Source of the DNA: Mesorhizobium liriopis
GTDB taxonomy: Bacteria; Pseudomonadota; Alphaproteobacteria; Rhizobiales; Rhizobiaceae
Length of the DNA stretch: 64,000 bases
Assembly (NCBI RefSeq): GCF_024053505.1
Contig: NZ_JAMXQS010000007.1
Coordinates: forward strand, 62,001-126,000
Direction: 5' to 3'
The notes beneath the pieces were generated by a model. The model was not told the origin of the DNA. It made no database searches and was given only the letters and a program-made list of their open reading frames with translations. This document shows positions 9,250-16,998 of the stretch, in pieces. A program made the translations under genes and the position numbers. Positions within the stretch are counted from its first letter, which is position 1, and every line of letters begins with the position of its first letter.

Positions 9250-10349
9250 TGCGCGCGCTTCTTCTCGGCGTCGCGCTGGCGCTGGCCGCCTTGGCACCGG
9301 CGCAGGCCGCCTCGCGCATCAAGGACATCGCGACGCTTCAAGCCGCGCGCGACAACCAGCTCGTCGGCTATGGCCTTGTGATCGGCCTTCAGGGTTCGGG
9401 CGACAGTCTTCGCAATTCGCCCTTCACCGAACAATCGATCCGCGCCATGCTCGGCAATCTGGGCACGGCGACCGAAGGGGGAGCCGCACGCTCCAAGAAC
9501 GTCGCGGCCGTGATCGTCACCGCCAACCTGCCGGCCTTCGTGCAGTCGGGCGCGCGCATCGACGTCAACGTTTCCTCGCTGGGTGACGCGTCCTCGCTGA
9601 CCGGCGGCACGCTCGTCATGACGCCGCTTCGCGCGGCGGATGGCCAGATCTATGCGGTGGCGCAAGGGTCGGTCGTGGTGTCCGGCTTCGCGGCCAAGGG
9701 GCAGGCGGAAAGCCTGACCCAAGGTGTGCCGACCTCCGGCCGCGTGTCGGATGGCGCCATTGTCGAGCGACAGGTTTCGGCCGACTTCAAGGGGCTGGAC
9801 CAGCTCACGCTTCTCCTGCGCAACCCGGATTTCTCGACCGCCGTCACGATCGCGGACGCCATCAACACGCATGCCGCCAATCGCTGGGGCAAGCGCGTGG
9901 CGCAGGAAGAGGATGCGCGCACGGTTTCCATCCGCAAGCCCGCCAATATCTCGCCCGCGCGCTTCTTCGCCGAGATCGAGAACATCCCCGTCCTCGTCGA
10001 TGCGCCCGCGCGCGTGGTGGTGGACGAACGCACGGGCACCATCGTGATCGGCGCCGATGTGCGCCTGTCGCGCGTCGCCATCAGCCACGGCACGCTCACC
10101 GTGCGCGTCACCGAAATGCCCAAGATCATGCAGCCCGAGCCCTTCTCGAGCGGTGTGACGGCGGAAGAACCCTATACGGTGATCGACGCCCAGCGGCCCG
10201 ATGCGCGTGTCAACATGCTGGATGGGCCCGACCTCCAGACACTGGTGGGTGGCCTCAATCGCTTGGGCGTCAAGCCGGACGGCATCATCGCGATCCTCCA
10301 GGCGGTCAAATCCGCCGGTGCGCTTCAGGCGGAGCTGGTGTTCCAATGA
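9246..10349 (+). CDS. flgI: Flagellar P-ring protein FlgI
   Basis: FlgI forms the periplasmic P ring, the bushing around the rod in the peptidoglycan. From ATG 9246 it is 367 residues with a signal peptide (MMRALLLGVALALAALAPAQA) followed by 'SRIKDIATLQAARDNQLVGY', the family start, and a conserved C-terminal 'LNRLGVKPDGIIAILQAVKS'. The frame is open further upstream within flgA, but the signal peptide fixes the start. It overlaps flgA by 4 bp and motE by 4 bp. Confidence 0.96.
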   Translation: MMRALLLGVALALAALAPAQAASRIKDIATLQAARDNQLVGYGLVIGLQGSGDSLRNSPFTEQSIRAMLGNLGTATEGGAARSKNVAAVIVTANLPAFVQSGARIDVNVSSLGDASSLTGGTLVMTPLRAADGQIYAVAQGSVVVSGFAAKGQAESLTQGVPTSGRVSDGAIVERQVSADFKGLDQLTLLLRNPDFSTAVTIADAINTHAANRWGKRVAQEEDARTVSIRKPANISPARFFAEIENIPVLVDAPARVVVDERTGTIVIGADVRLSRVAISHGTLTVRVTEMPKIMQPEPFSSGVTAEEPYTVIDAQRPDARVNMLDGPDLQTLVGGLNRLGVKPDGIIAILQAVKSAGALQAELVFQ

Positions 10350-10837
10350 CCGTTCTCAAGCGCCTTCTTTCTTCGGCCCTGCTTTTCGCGGCCCTCGGCG
10401 CCGGTGCGAGCGCCCAGACCTCGCCTGTGCCCGCCGCCGCTCAAAGCGATGTGGACCGCTTCTGCGCCAATATCGCGGATGCTGCGCGCGACCGCCGCTA
10501 TGCGGTGCAGGCGGAGGAGCTGAAGAAGCTTCAGGCCGACATCGACGCGCGCATGGCGGCACTCGAAAAGAAGCGTGCCGAATACCAAGGCTGGCTTCAG
10601 CGTCGCGAAGCCTTTCTTGCGCAAGCCGGCGACGGCGTCGTGAAGATCTATGGCACGATGAAACCCGATGCGGCGGCCGAGCGGCTGGCCGAACTCAAGT
10701 CGGACTTGGCTGCCGCGATCCTGATGAAGCTCGACCAGCGCAAGGCGGGTACCATCCTCAACGAGATGAAGGCCGACAAGGCCGCGACGCTGACCGCCGT
10801 GATGGCGGCGGCCGTGCGCAAGGAGGACCCGTCATGA
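10346..10837 (+). CDS. motE: MotC chaperone MotE
   Basis: In Sinorhizobium, MotE is a periplasmic chaperone needed for folding and stability of MotC and works as a disulphide-linked dimer. This 163-residue product has a signal peptide (to about residue 23), a helical coiled-coil middle with 'ELKKLQADIDARMAALEKKR', and the magnesium-transporter-like end 'AAAILMKLDQRKAGTILNEM'. It has exactly one cysteine, Cys40, just after the signal peptide, which fits the single-disulphide dimer model. The gene overlaps both flgI and flgH by 4 bp; its target gene motC is at 21864. Confidence 0.88.
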   Translation: MTVLKRLLSSALLFAALGAGASAQTSPVPAAAQSDVDRFCANIADAARDRRYAVQAEELKKLQADIDARMAALEKKRAEYQGWLQRREAFLAQAGDGVVKIYGTMKPDAAAERLAELKSDLAAAILMKLDQRKAGTILNEMKADKAATLTAVMAAAVRKEDPS

Positions 10838-11553
10838 GCCGTCCTCTCACATGTCTCGCCCTTCTCGCCACGCTCGCGCTCGCCGGCTGCGCGACCAAGC
10901 AGCAATTGGCTGAGATCGGGCGCGAGCCCGCGCTGTCGCCTGTCGGTTCCGGCATCGTGCCAACCGAAGGCGCGCTTTATTCCTACCCGACGCGGGCGCC
11001 TTCCACCGTGCGCCGCTTTTCGCTCTGGGACGATCGCCAGAGCCGCCTCTTCACCGACCCGCGCGCGCTGGCGCCCGGCGATATCCTGACCGTGAAGATC
11101 GAGATCAACGACCGCGCCCGCTTCAAGAACGAAAGCGAGCGCTCGCGCGACGTGGACCGCGACATCGCACTCGAAGGCGGCTTCACCTGGGCCGGCGTGA
11201 AGTCGCCTGCGGCTTCCATCGATGGGACTGCCAAATCCGGCACGGGCACCAAGGGCAAGGGCTCGACCGCACGTTCGGAGGACCTGCAGCTGCTGGTCGC
11301 GGCCGTCGTCACCAACGTCCTGCCCAACGGCAATCTCGCGATCAGGGGCAGCCAGGAGGTGCGCGTCAACGCCGAGCTGCGCGAGCTGACCATCGCCGGC
11401 ATCGTGCGCCCGACCGATATCGGGCCGGAAAACACGATCTCCTACGAGCGTATCGCCGAAGCTCGCATCTCCTATGGCGGGCGCGGGCGTCTCACGGAAG
11501 TCCAGCAGCCGCCTTACGGCCAGCAGCTGGTCGACACGATTCTGCCCTTCTGA
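10834..11553 (+). CDS. flgH: Flagellar L-ring lipoprotein FlgH
   Basis: FlgH forms the outer-membrane L ring. From ATG 10834 it has 239 residues; the lipobox LALAGC ends at Cys19, the site of lipid attachment. The mature part contains 'LWDDRQSRLFTDPRALAPGD' and the conserved 'GNLAIRGSQEVRVNAELREL' and 'IVRPTDIGPENTI' segments. An open frame upstream overlaps flgI and motE but has no family similarity. Start overlaps the motE stop (ATGA). Confidence 0.95.
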   Translation: MSRPLTCLALLATLALAGCATKQQLAEIGREPALSPVGSGIVPTEGALYSYPTRAPSTVRRFSLWDDRQSRLFTDPRALAPGDILTVKIEINDRARFKNESERSRDVDRDIALEGGFTWAGVKSPAASIDGTAKSGTGTKGKGSTARSEDLQLLVAAVVTNVLPNGNLAIRGSQEVRVNAELRELTIAGIVRPTDIGPENTISYERIAEARISYGGRGRLTEVQQPPYGQQLVDTILPF

Positions 11554-11562
11554 CGCGCACCG

Positions 11563-12132
11563 ATGGCGACGCCCGTCTTTCCCGAACTGCCGATCGAAGG
11601 GCTCACGCCGCCCAAGAAGGGGCCGTCGCTCATCGTCCAGGGCGGCATCCTGCTCGCGCTGACTCTGGTGGCAGCGGGCATGGGCTGGGCGACAGGCGGG
11701 CAACTGACGCCGACGGGCGGGGCCACGCCGCAGGCCGAAGCACCCGCCGATGCGCATGGCGCATCCGGTGGCCATGGCGAGGCGAAAAGCGGCGGGCATG
11801 GCGGGGGAGGAGAGCACGGCGAAGCCGCAGCCCCGCTTCTGCCCGGTCACCCGATGGTCGTGCCGCTCGCGCCCATCAACGTCAACCTCGCGGCGCCCAG
11901 CGATGTTTGGCTGCGACTGGAACTGGCGCTCGAGTTTCCGAATACGCCGGAGCCGGGCGTGGCGGACTCCGTGCACCAAGACCTGCTTGCGTTCACGCGC
12001 ACGCTGAAGCTCTACCAGATCGAAGGTCCGCGCGGCATCGTCCATCTCAAGGCGGATCTCGACGAGCGCGCCAAATTGCGCTCGGCGGGCAAGGTCGCGC
12101 GCGTGCTCATCCGGACCATGCTTTTCGAATGA
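11563..12132 (+). CDS. fliL: Flagellar basal-body-associated protein FliL
   Basis: FliL surrounds or supports the stator at the basal body. The 189-residue protein has a cytoplasmic N-terminus, one membrane helix at about residues 24-43, and a periplasmic FliL domain (about 98-189) ending 'AKVARVLIRTMLFE'-like. Between them is a Gly/His-rich linker (about 63-90) with histidines at 65, 71, 79 and 85 in HG pairs, similar to the longer one in MotC. The gene overlaps fliP by 4 bp. A second FliL-like protein is encoded at 59254. Confidence 0.9.
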   Translation: MATPVFPELPIEGLTPPKKGPSLIVQGGILLALTLVAAGMGWATGGQLTPTGGATPQAEAPADAHGASGGHGEAKSGGHGGGGEHGEAAAPLLPGHPMVVPLAPINVNLAAPSDVWLRLELALEFPNTPEPGVADSVHQDLLAFTRTLKLYQIEGPRGIVHLKADLDERAKLRSAGKVARVLIRTMLFE

Positions 12133-12908
12133 GAGTCTTGTCGCGCCTCGCCTTATCTGCGCTTCTGCTTCTGGCAGGGGTGGGTGCCGCCTGGGCGCAA
12201 GGCACGCCGGCCACGCCTCCGCCCGGGGGGCTCAACCTCAACGGTCTCAATCTCGGCGCGCTCAATGCCGATGGCTCGACGATCGGCACCATCCTGCAGA
12301 TTTTCGGCGTGGTCACGGTGCTGTCGGTCGCGCCGGGCCTGCTCATCATGGTGACGAGCTTCACGCGCTTCATCATTGCGTTTTCAATCCTGCGCGCCGG
12401 CATCGGCTTGCAAACGACGCCGGCCAACCTGATCCTGGTTAGCCTGTCGCTGTTCATGACCTTCTATGTGATGGCGCCGACCTTCGACCGTGCCTGGTCG
12501 GAAGGCCTGCAACCGCTCGTCAACAACCAGATCACCGAACAGGAAGCGCTGCCGCGCATCGCCGATCCGTTCCGCGAATTCATGCTGCGCAATGTGCGCG
12601 ACAAGGATTTCGACCTTTTCGCCGACCTTGCCCGCTCGCGGGGACAGGAAGTGTCGGCCGAGAGCCCCGATCTGCGCGTGCTCGTGCCCGCCTTCATGAT
12701 CTCTGAAATCCGGCGCGGCTTCGAGATCGGCTTTCTGATCGTGCTGCCGTTTCTGGTGATCGACCTCATCGTCGCCACCATCACCATGGCCATGGGCATG
12801 ATGATGCTGCCGCCCACCGTCGTCTCGCTGCCTTTCAAGATCCTGTTCTTCGTCCTGATCGATGGCTGGAATCTTCTGGTCGGCAGCCTGGTGCGATCTT
12901 TCACTTAG
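12129..12908 (+). CDS. fliP: Flagellar export gate protein FliP
   Basis: FliP is the core pore-forming subunit of the flagellar export gate with FliQ and FliR. From ATG 12129 it is 259 residues with a cleavable signal (about 1-23), then 'LLIMVTSFTRFIIAFSILR' and the C-terminal 'IGFLIVLPFLVIDLIVATIT' and 'LPFKILFFVLIDGWNLLVGS' membrane segments, all typical. It ends the flgB-fliP transcription group; 227 bp of regulatory DNA for the first flagellin follow. Confidence 0.95.
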   Translation: MRVLSRLALSALLLLAGVGAAWAQGTPATPPPGGLNLNGLNLGALNADGSTIGTILQIFGVVTVLSVAPGLLIMVTSFTRFIIAFSILRAGIGLQTTPANLILVSLSLFMTFYVMAPTFDRAWSEGLQPLVNNQITEQEALPRIADPFREFMLRNVRDKDFDLFADLARSRGQEVSAESPDLRVLVPAFMISEIRRGFEIGFLIVLPFLVIDLIVATITMAMGMMMLPPTVVSLPFKILFFVLIDGWNLLVGSLVRSFT

Positions 12909-12978
12909 ACGCGCATTTCTTCACCGAAGATTCACCAATTCCCGACAGCGTCGCCTTCTCTGGCCGATCAGCAGGCTT

Positions 12979-12986
12979 TTAACCAT
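12979..12986 (+). promoter_or_regulatory. CtrA-like box TTAACCAT upstream of flagellin 1
   Basis: TTAACCAT lies 157 bp before the flagellin 1 start and is followed by a block 'GGCTTTGGTGA' that recurs before flagellin 2 and, slightly changed, before flagellin 3. The same spacing (157-161 bp) in all three promoters argues for a conserved promoter rather than chance. Confidence 0.5.
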
Positions 12987-13031
12987 TTCCTCTAAGGCTT
13001 TGGTGAGGCGATCCCCGCTACTGCTCCCTGC

Positions 13032-13104
13032 CATGGCGGGTTGATCCAGAACCTCAGTGATCATGGGCATGATGCCGCTCCGCCATGCCGGCCGATCCGG
13101 CATG
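13032..13104 (+). promoter_or_regulatory. Conserved flagellin leader RNA, copy 1
   Basis: A 73-nt block that recurs before flagellins 2 and 3. It starts CATGGCGGGTTGATCC, contains an invariant GGCATGATGCCGCTCCG (from 13066), and ends in a perfect hairpin: CATGCCGG (13084-13091), loop CCGAT, CCGGCATG (13097-13104). The hairpin ends 31 nt before the ATG. The position downstream of the promoter block suggests a transcribed 5' leader. FlbT, encoded in this window, is known to act on flagellin mRNA leaders in related bacteria, so it is a candidate partner (inference). Confidence 0.65.
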
Positions 13105-13135
13105 TTTGTTTGCGTTCTGGATCAGCAGAGTCACC

Positions 13136-14131
13136 ATGGCCAACAGCATTCTCACCAACGCCTCGGCGTTGAAAGCCCTTCAAAGCCTGAACACCACCAA
13201 CAAGAGCCTGGAGACCACGCAATCGCGCATCTCGACCGGCCTGCGCGTGGCGGAAGCCTCCGACAACGCCGCCTATTGGTCGATCGCGACCACGATGAAG
13301 TCCGACAATCAGGCGCTTTCGACGGTTCAGGATTCGCTCGGCCTCGGCGCTTCCAAGGTCGACACGGCCTATACGGGCATGCAGAAGTCGATCGACACCG
13401 TGAACGAGATCAAGAACAAGCTCGTCGCTGCCTCGAACGCGACCGATTCCGACAAGGGCAAGTACCAGACCGAGATCAAGGCCCTTCAGGACCAGCTGAC
13501 GGCCTATGCGAGTGCCGCGACCTTCTCGGGCACCAACATGCTGTCGGTCGATAGCGGCTCGACCGCGACCACCGCTTCGGACGTGAAGGTCGTCTCGGCC
13601 TTCAACCGCACGGCGGCGGGTGCTGCCTCGATCTCCACCATCGACATCAAGGTCGAGGACATCAAGCTCTTCGAGGCCGGCACGGCATCGGGCGTGAACA
13701 AGGGCATCCTCGATTCCAACCGCAAGTCGGACGGCACCGAATTGGCGACGGCCGCGGCTCCGGCCTCCCTCGGCATCGCTGCTGCCGCAGGTGACACCTA
13801 TACGGTTTCCACGCTCAAGATTGCCGATAGCGGCACTTTCGCGAGCTCCACGCAGATCGGCGCCATGCTGGGCGTCGTGGAATCGGCGCTGAAGGATATG
13901 ACGACTGCGGCCACCAAGCTCGGTTCGGCGAAGAACAGCATCGACCTGCAGAAGACGTTCACGTCGAGCCTGATGGACTCGATCGATCGTGGCGTGGGGC
14001 AGCTCGTTGACGCCGACATGAACAAGGAATCGACACGCCTCCAGGCGCTGCAGACCCAGCAGCAGCTGGGCATTCAGGCGCTGTCCATCGCCAACGGGAA
14101 TACGTCCTCGATCCTGTCGCTCTTCCGCTAA
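13136..14131 (+). CDS. Flagellin 1
   Basis: Filament subunit, 331 residues, exported through the flagellar gate. The N-terminal region (ANSILTNASALKALQSLNTT after the start Met) and C-terminal region ('NKESTRLQALQTQQQLGIQA', ending 'SILSLFR') form the coiled-coil core of the filament; the middle, about residues 140-250, is the variable surface part. From ATG 13136 the product lines up with flagellins 2 and 3; the frame is open to 13085 but that part covers the leader hairpin. A strong terminator follows. It has its own promoter and leader. Confidence 0.95.
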   Translation: MANSILTNASALKALQSLNTTNKSLETTQSRISTGLRVAEASDNAAYWSIATTMKSDNQALSTVQDSLGLGASKVDTAYTGMQKSIDTVNEIKNKLVAASNATDSDKGKYQTEIKALQDQLTAYASAATFSGTNMLSVDSGSTATTASDVKVVSAFNRTAAGAASISTIDIKVEDIKLFEAGTASGVNKGILDSNRKSDGTELATAAAPASLGIAAAAGDTYTVSTLKIADSGTFASSTQIGAMLGVVESALKDMTTAATKLGSAKNSIDLQKTFTSSLMDSIDRGVGQLVDADMNKESTRLQALQTQQQLGIQALSIANGNTSSILSLFR

Positions 14132-14165
14132 GAGCACGCGCCGCTCGCGCGGCGCATTGAAAGCG

Positions 14166-14202
14166 GGGCCGCGCCGTCCTTCGGGCTGGCGCGGCCCTTT
14201 TC
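14166..14202 (+). terminator. Rho-independent terminator of flagellin 1
   Basis: Ten-base-pair stem GGGCCGCGCC (14166-14175) / GGCGCGGCCC (14188-14197) with a 12-nt loop, followed by TTTTC. It lies 34 bp after the stop codon. Confidence 0.85.
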
Positions 14203-14240
14203 ATTATGGCGGCCACCGCGTCGCTTGCCGATACATCCCG

Positions 14241-14248
14241 TTAACCAT
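14241..14248 (+). promoter_or_regulatory. CtrA-like box TTAACCAT upstream of flagellin 2
   Basis: TTAACCAT 159 bp before the flagellin 2 start, followed by 'CAGGCTTTGGTGATG', the same arrangement as before flagellins 1 and 3. Confidence 0.5.
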
Positions 14249-14291
14249 GCCTTTTCAGGCTTTGGTGATGGGGCTCGGATAGGGTCCTTTC

Positions 14292-14365
14292 CATGGCGGG
14301 TTGATCCTCGAGTTTCTCGGATCATGGGCATGATGCCGCTCCGTCATACCGGCCGGCCCGGTATG
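14292..14365 (+). promoter_or_regulatory. Conserved flagellin leader RNA, copy 2 (with compensatory change)
   Basis: Same architecture as copy 1: CATGGCGGGTTGATCC, the invariant GGCATGATGCCGCTCCG (from 14327), then a hairpin CATACCGG (14345-14352), loop CCGGC, CCGGTATG (14358-14365). Relative to copies 1 and 3 the stem has G-to-A on the left arm and C-to-T on the right arm at paired positions, so pairing is kept. This covariation supports a real RNA stem. It ends 34 nt before the ATG. Confidence 0.65.
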
Positions 14366-14399
14366 CCAGTTCGCGTTTCCCAATCCGCATAGGTCCCTC

Positions 14400-15335
14400 A
14401 TGGCCAACAGTATTCTGACCAACGCCTCCGCGTTGAAGGCTCTTCAGAGCCTGAACACCACCAACAAGAGCCTGGAGCAGGTTCAGAGCCGCATCTCGAC
14501 GGGTCTGCGCGTCGGCGAAGCGTCCGACAATGCCGCCTACTGGTCGATCGCGACCACGATGAAGTCCGACAACCAGGCACTTTCGACGGTTCAGGATTCG
14601 CTCGGCCTCGGCGCGTCCAAAGTCGATACCGCCTATACCGGCATGACCAAGTCGATCGAGACCCTGAACACGATCAAGACGAAGCTGACGGCCGCTGTCG
14701 GCTCGACGGGCGCGGACAAGGAAAAGTACCAGACCGAGATCAAGGCCCTGCAGGATCAGTTGAAGGCCTATGCGGATGCCGCGACCTTCTCGGGCACCAA
14801 CATGCTGTCGCAGTCGAACGCTTCGGGCACGGCGGCCGACGTGAAGGTCGTCTCGGCCTTCAACCGCACGGCGGCGGGTGCTGCCTCGATCTCGACCATC
14901 GACATCAAGGTCGAGGACATCAAGCTTTACGACGGTGGTGCTGCGCCGACCAAGAAGGGCATTCTCGACCTCAAGCGCGATGGGACCGGCGCCGCCGACA
15001 CCGCCGGCACTTCGGTCGCGGATATGGCGATCTCGTCTAGCTCGACCGATGCTGACATCACGGGGAACATTCAGCGGGTCGAAAACGCGCTCAAGGAAAT
15101 GACGACGGCTGCAACCAAACTCGGCTCGGCCAAGACCAGTATCGACCTGCAGAAGACCTTTACCGCGAGCCTGATGGATTCGATCGATCGTGGCGTGGGC
15201 CAGCTTGTCGATGCCGACATGAACAAGGAATCGACGCGGCTCCAGGCGCTGCAGACCCAGCAGCAGTTGGGCATCCAGGCGCTTTCCATCGCCAACGGCA
15301 ACACATCCTCGATCCTGTCGCTTTTCCGCGGCTGA
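14400..15335 (+). CDS. Flagellin 2
   Basis: Filament subunit, 311 residues, the shortest of the four. The N- and C-terminal core regions are almost identical to flagellins 1 and 3 ('NKSLEQVQSRISTGLRVGEA'; 'LTASLMDSIDRGVGQ'-type end), while residues about 140-230 differ. Start ATG 14400 follows a weak AGG ribosome site. Own promoter box, leader and terminator, so expression is probably monocistronic. Confidence 0.95.
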   Translation: MANSILTNASALKALQSLNTTNKSLEQVQSRISTGLRVGEASDNAAYWSIATTMKSDNQALSTVQDSLGLGASKVDTAYTGMTKSIETLNTIKTKLTAAVGSTGADKEKYQTEIKALQDQLKAYADAATFSGTNMLSQSNASGTAADVKVVSAFNRTAAGAASISTIDIKVEDIKLYDGGAAPTKKGILDLKRDGTGAADTAGTSVADMAISSSSTDADITGNIQRVENALKEMTTAATKLGSAKTSIDLQKTFTASLMDSIDRGVGQLVDADMNKESTRLQALQTQQQLGIQALSIANGNTSSILSLFRG

Positions 15336-15378
15336 TACCGCGATCCTCGATTCGGGCGAAAGCCTGAGCATCCCAGAA

Positions 15379-15416
15379 ACCGCGTTCGCCCAATCCGGGC
15401 GAGCGCGGTTTTTCTT
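15379..15416 (+). terminator. Rho-independent terminator of flagellin 2
   Basis: Thirteen-base-pair stem ACCGCGTTCGCCC (15379-15391) / GGGCGAGCGCGGT (15397-15409), with one G-U pair and a 5-nt loop, followed by a T run. Confidence 0.85.
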
Positions 15417-15453
15417 TCTGCGCTTCGCGGCGAATGGGGCGAATTACCTTCGG

Positions 15454-15461
15454 TTAACCAT
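15454..15461 (+). promoter_or_regulatory. CtrA-like box upstream of flagellin 3
   Basis: TTAACCAT 161 bp before the flagellin 3 start. Here the box is preceded by ATTACCTTCGG, so that ATTA-N7-TTAA approaches the full CtrA consensus TTAA-N7-TTAA with a degenerate left half. Confidence 0.5.
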
Positions 15462-15503
15462 ACCTCTTCAGCGTTTGGTTATGCCGGTTCGCTAGGTTGA
15501 TTT

Positions 15504-15577
15504 CATGACGGGTTGGTCCTCCATCGTGAGTGACCACAGGCATGATGCCGCTCCGTCATGCCGGCCGCTCCGGCATG
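15504..15577 (+). promoter_or_regulatory. Conserved flagellin leader RNA, copy 3
   Basis: Third copy: CATGACGGGTTGGTCC, the invariant GGCATGATGCCGCTCCG (from 15539) and hairpin CATGCCGG (15557-15564), loop CCGCT, CCGGCATG (15570-15577). The first block and the stretch between blocks differ from copies 1 and 2, while the invariant core and stem are kept. It ends 37 nt before the ATG. Confidence 0.65.
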
Positions 15578-15614
15578 TCAGTCGCATTCCCTGTTCCCCG
15601 ATAGGTCGAGTTTC

Positions 15615-16721
15615 ATGGCCAACAGCATTCTGACCAACGCTTCCGCGTTGAAGGCCCTTCAGAGCCTGAACACCACCAACAAGAACCTCGAACAGGTCCA
15701 GAGCCGCATTTCGACTGGCCTGCGGGTGGGTGAAGCGTCCGACAATGCCGCTTACTGGTCGATCGCGACCACGATGAAGTCGGATAACGCCGCCCTTTCC
15801 ACCGTTCAGGACTCGCTCGGCCTGGGCGCCTCCAAGATCGACACGGCCTATACCGGCATGAACAAGTCGATCGAGGTGGTCAACCAGCTCAAGACCAAGC
15901 TGGTCGCCGCCGTCGGCTCGACGGACGCCGACAAGGCCAAGTACCAGACGGAGATCAAGGGCCTGCAGGACCAGCTCAAGGCTTACGCCGATGCTGCGAC
16001 CTTCTCGGGCACCAACCTGCTTTCGGTAACGTCCGACAAGACCTCGGCCGGTGCCGCCGCAGGCACGGCGGATGCCGTCCAGCAGGACGTGAAGATCGTT
16101 TCCGCCTTCAACCGCACGGCGGCGGGCGCTGTGTCGATCTCGACGATCGATCTCAAGACCGAAGACATCAAGCTCTTCGATGGTGGTACGGCTTCTGCCG
16201 TCAAGAACGACGGCATCCTCGATCGCGAAACGGCCATCTACGACTCGGCCCAGGCGCAGAACGCGTATGAGAAGAAGTTCGCCGAGCGTCGCGCGGCAGG
16301 CGACACGGACACCGCCGCAAAGACGGCGGCGGCGACGTCAGCCACGACCCCTGCCGATGGCGGCGTCACGGGTGCGACATCCTCTCTCACCAAGTCGGTC
16401 TACAATCTCGATATCACCGCAGCCGGTGTAACGGATGGCGTGATCGGCGCGATGGTCGCCAAGGTCGACTCCGTTCTCAAGGAGATGACGACAGCCGCGA
16501 CCAAGCTCGGCTCAGCGAAGAACAGCGTCGATCTGCAGAAGACCTTTACCGCGAGCCTGATGGATTCGATCGATCGTGGCGTGGGCCAGCTTGTCGATGC
16601 CGACATGAACAAGGAATCGACGCGGCTCCAGGCGCTGCAGACCCAGCAGCAGCTGGGCATCCAGGCGCTGTCCATCGCCAACGGCAACACCCAGTCGATC
16701 CTGTCGCTCTTCCGCGGCTGA
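15615..16721 (+). CDS. Flagellin 3
   Basis: Filament subunit of 368 residues, the longest here. The conserved core ends match flagellins 1 and 2; the variable middle carries an extra stretch near residues 208-265 that is rich in Ala, Thr and charged residues ('QNAYEKKFAERRAAGDTDTA'), which would be surface-exposed. I chose ATG 15615 by alignment with the other copies; the frame is open to 15558 but covers the leader. It has its own promoter, leader and terminator. Confidence 0.94.
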   Translation: MANSILTNASALKALQSLNTTNKNLEQVQSRISTGLRVGEASDNAAYWSIATTMKSDNAALSTVQDSLGLGASKIDTAYTGMNKSIEVVNQLKTKLVAAVGSTDADKAKYQTEIKGLQDQLKAYADAATFSGTNLLSVTSDKTSAGAAAGTADAVQQDVKIVSAFNRTAAGAVSISTIDLKTEDIKLFDGGTASAVKNDGILDRETAIYDSAQAQNAYEKKFAERRAAGDTDTAAKTAAATSATTPADGGVTGATSSLTKSVYNLDITAAGVTDGVIGAMVAKVDSVLKEMTTAATKLGSAKNSVDLQKTFTASLMDSIDRGVGQLVDADMNKESTRLQALQTQQQLGIQALSIANGNTQSILSLFRG

Positions 16722-16767
16722 TCACTTTCGCGCCTTCGGGCGCGCTCTGTCACAACTCAAATTGCTC

Positions 16768-16796
16768 GCCGCGCTTTCCGAAAAAGGAAGCGCGGC
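16768..16796 (+). terminator. Probable terminator of flagellin 3
   Basis: Stem GCCGCGCTTTCC (16768-16779) / GGAAGCGCGGC (16786-16796) with a GAAAAA loop and one bulged T. The T-rich tail is displaced (TTTCATTTTTC a few bases later). A second perfect hairpin, CGCGCC-TTCG-GGCGCG at 16729-16744, precedes it just after the stop codon. Confidence 0.6.
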
Positions 16797-16844
16797 GTTC
16801 GGCGTTTCATTTTTCTTACACTTTTCGCGGAACGCCCCTTTCGT

Positions 16845-16883
16845 TTAATCCGTCGTTAACCTTGTCCGCCTATCCATGGTTAA
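16845..16883 (+). promoter_or_regulatory. Full CtrA-type site plus inverted half-site upstream of flagellin 4
   Basis: TTAA-TCCGTCG-TTAA at 16845-16859 is an exact match to the CtrA consensus TTAA-N7-TTAA. A reverse-oriented half-site, ATGGTTAA, follows at 16876-16883. This promoter differs from those of flagellins 1-3 and has no copy of the hairpin leader, so flagellin 4 may be timed differently. Binding is inferred from the motif only. Confidence 0.6.
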
Positions 16884-16998
16884 CAGATGGTCTCAATGGG
16901 TGTTTGGTCGTTTCCGACAGGGAAAGGTTAAGCGCTCTTCCGAGGCCAGAGCGTCCGGCACACAAAGCCGGATAACCGGTTTAGAGGGGTGAGTTTCC

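Noticed and set aside
13066-13076. GGCATGATGCC as a separate hairpin or protein operator in the flagellin leaders
   Set aside because: A one-base loop rules out a hairpin, and the element is best treated as part of the larger leader motif.
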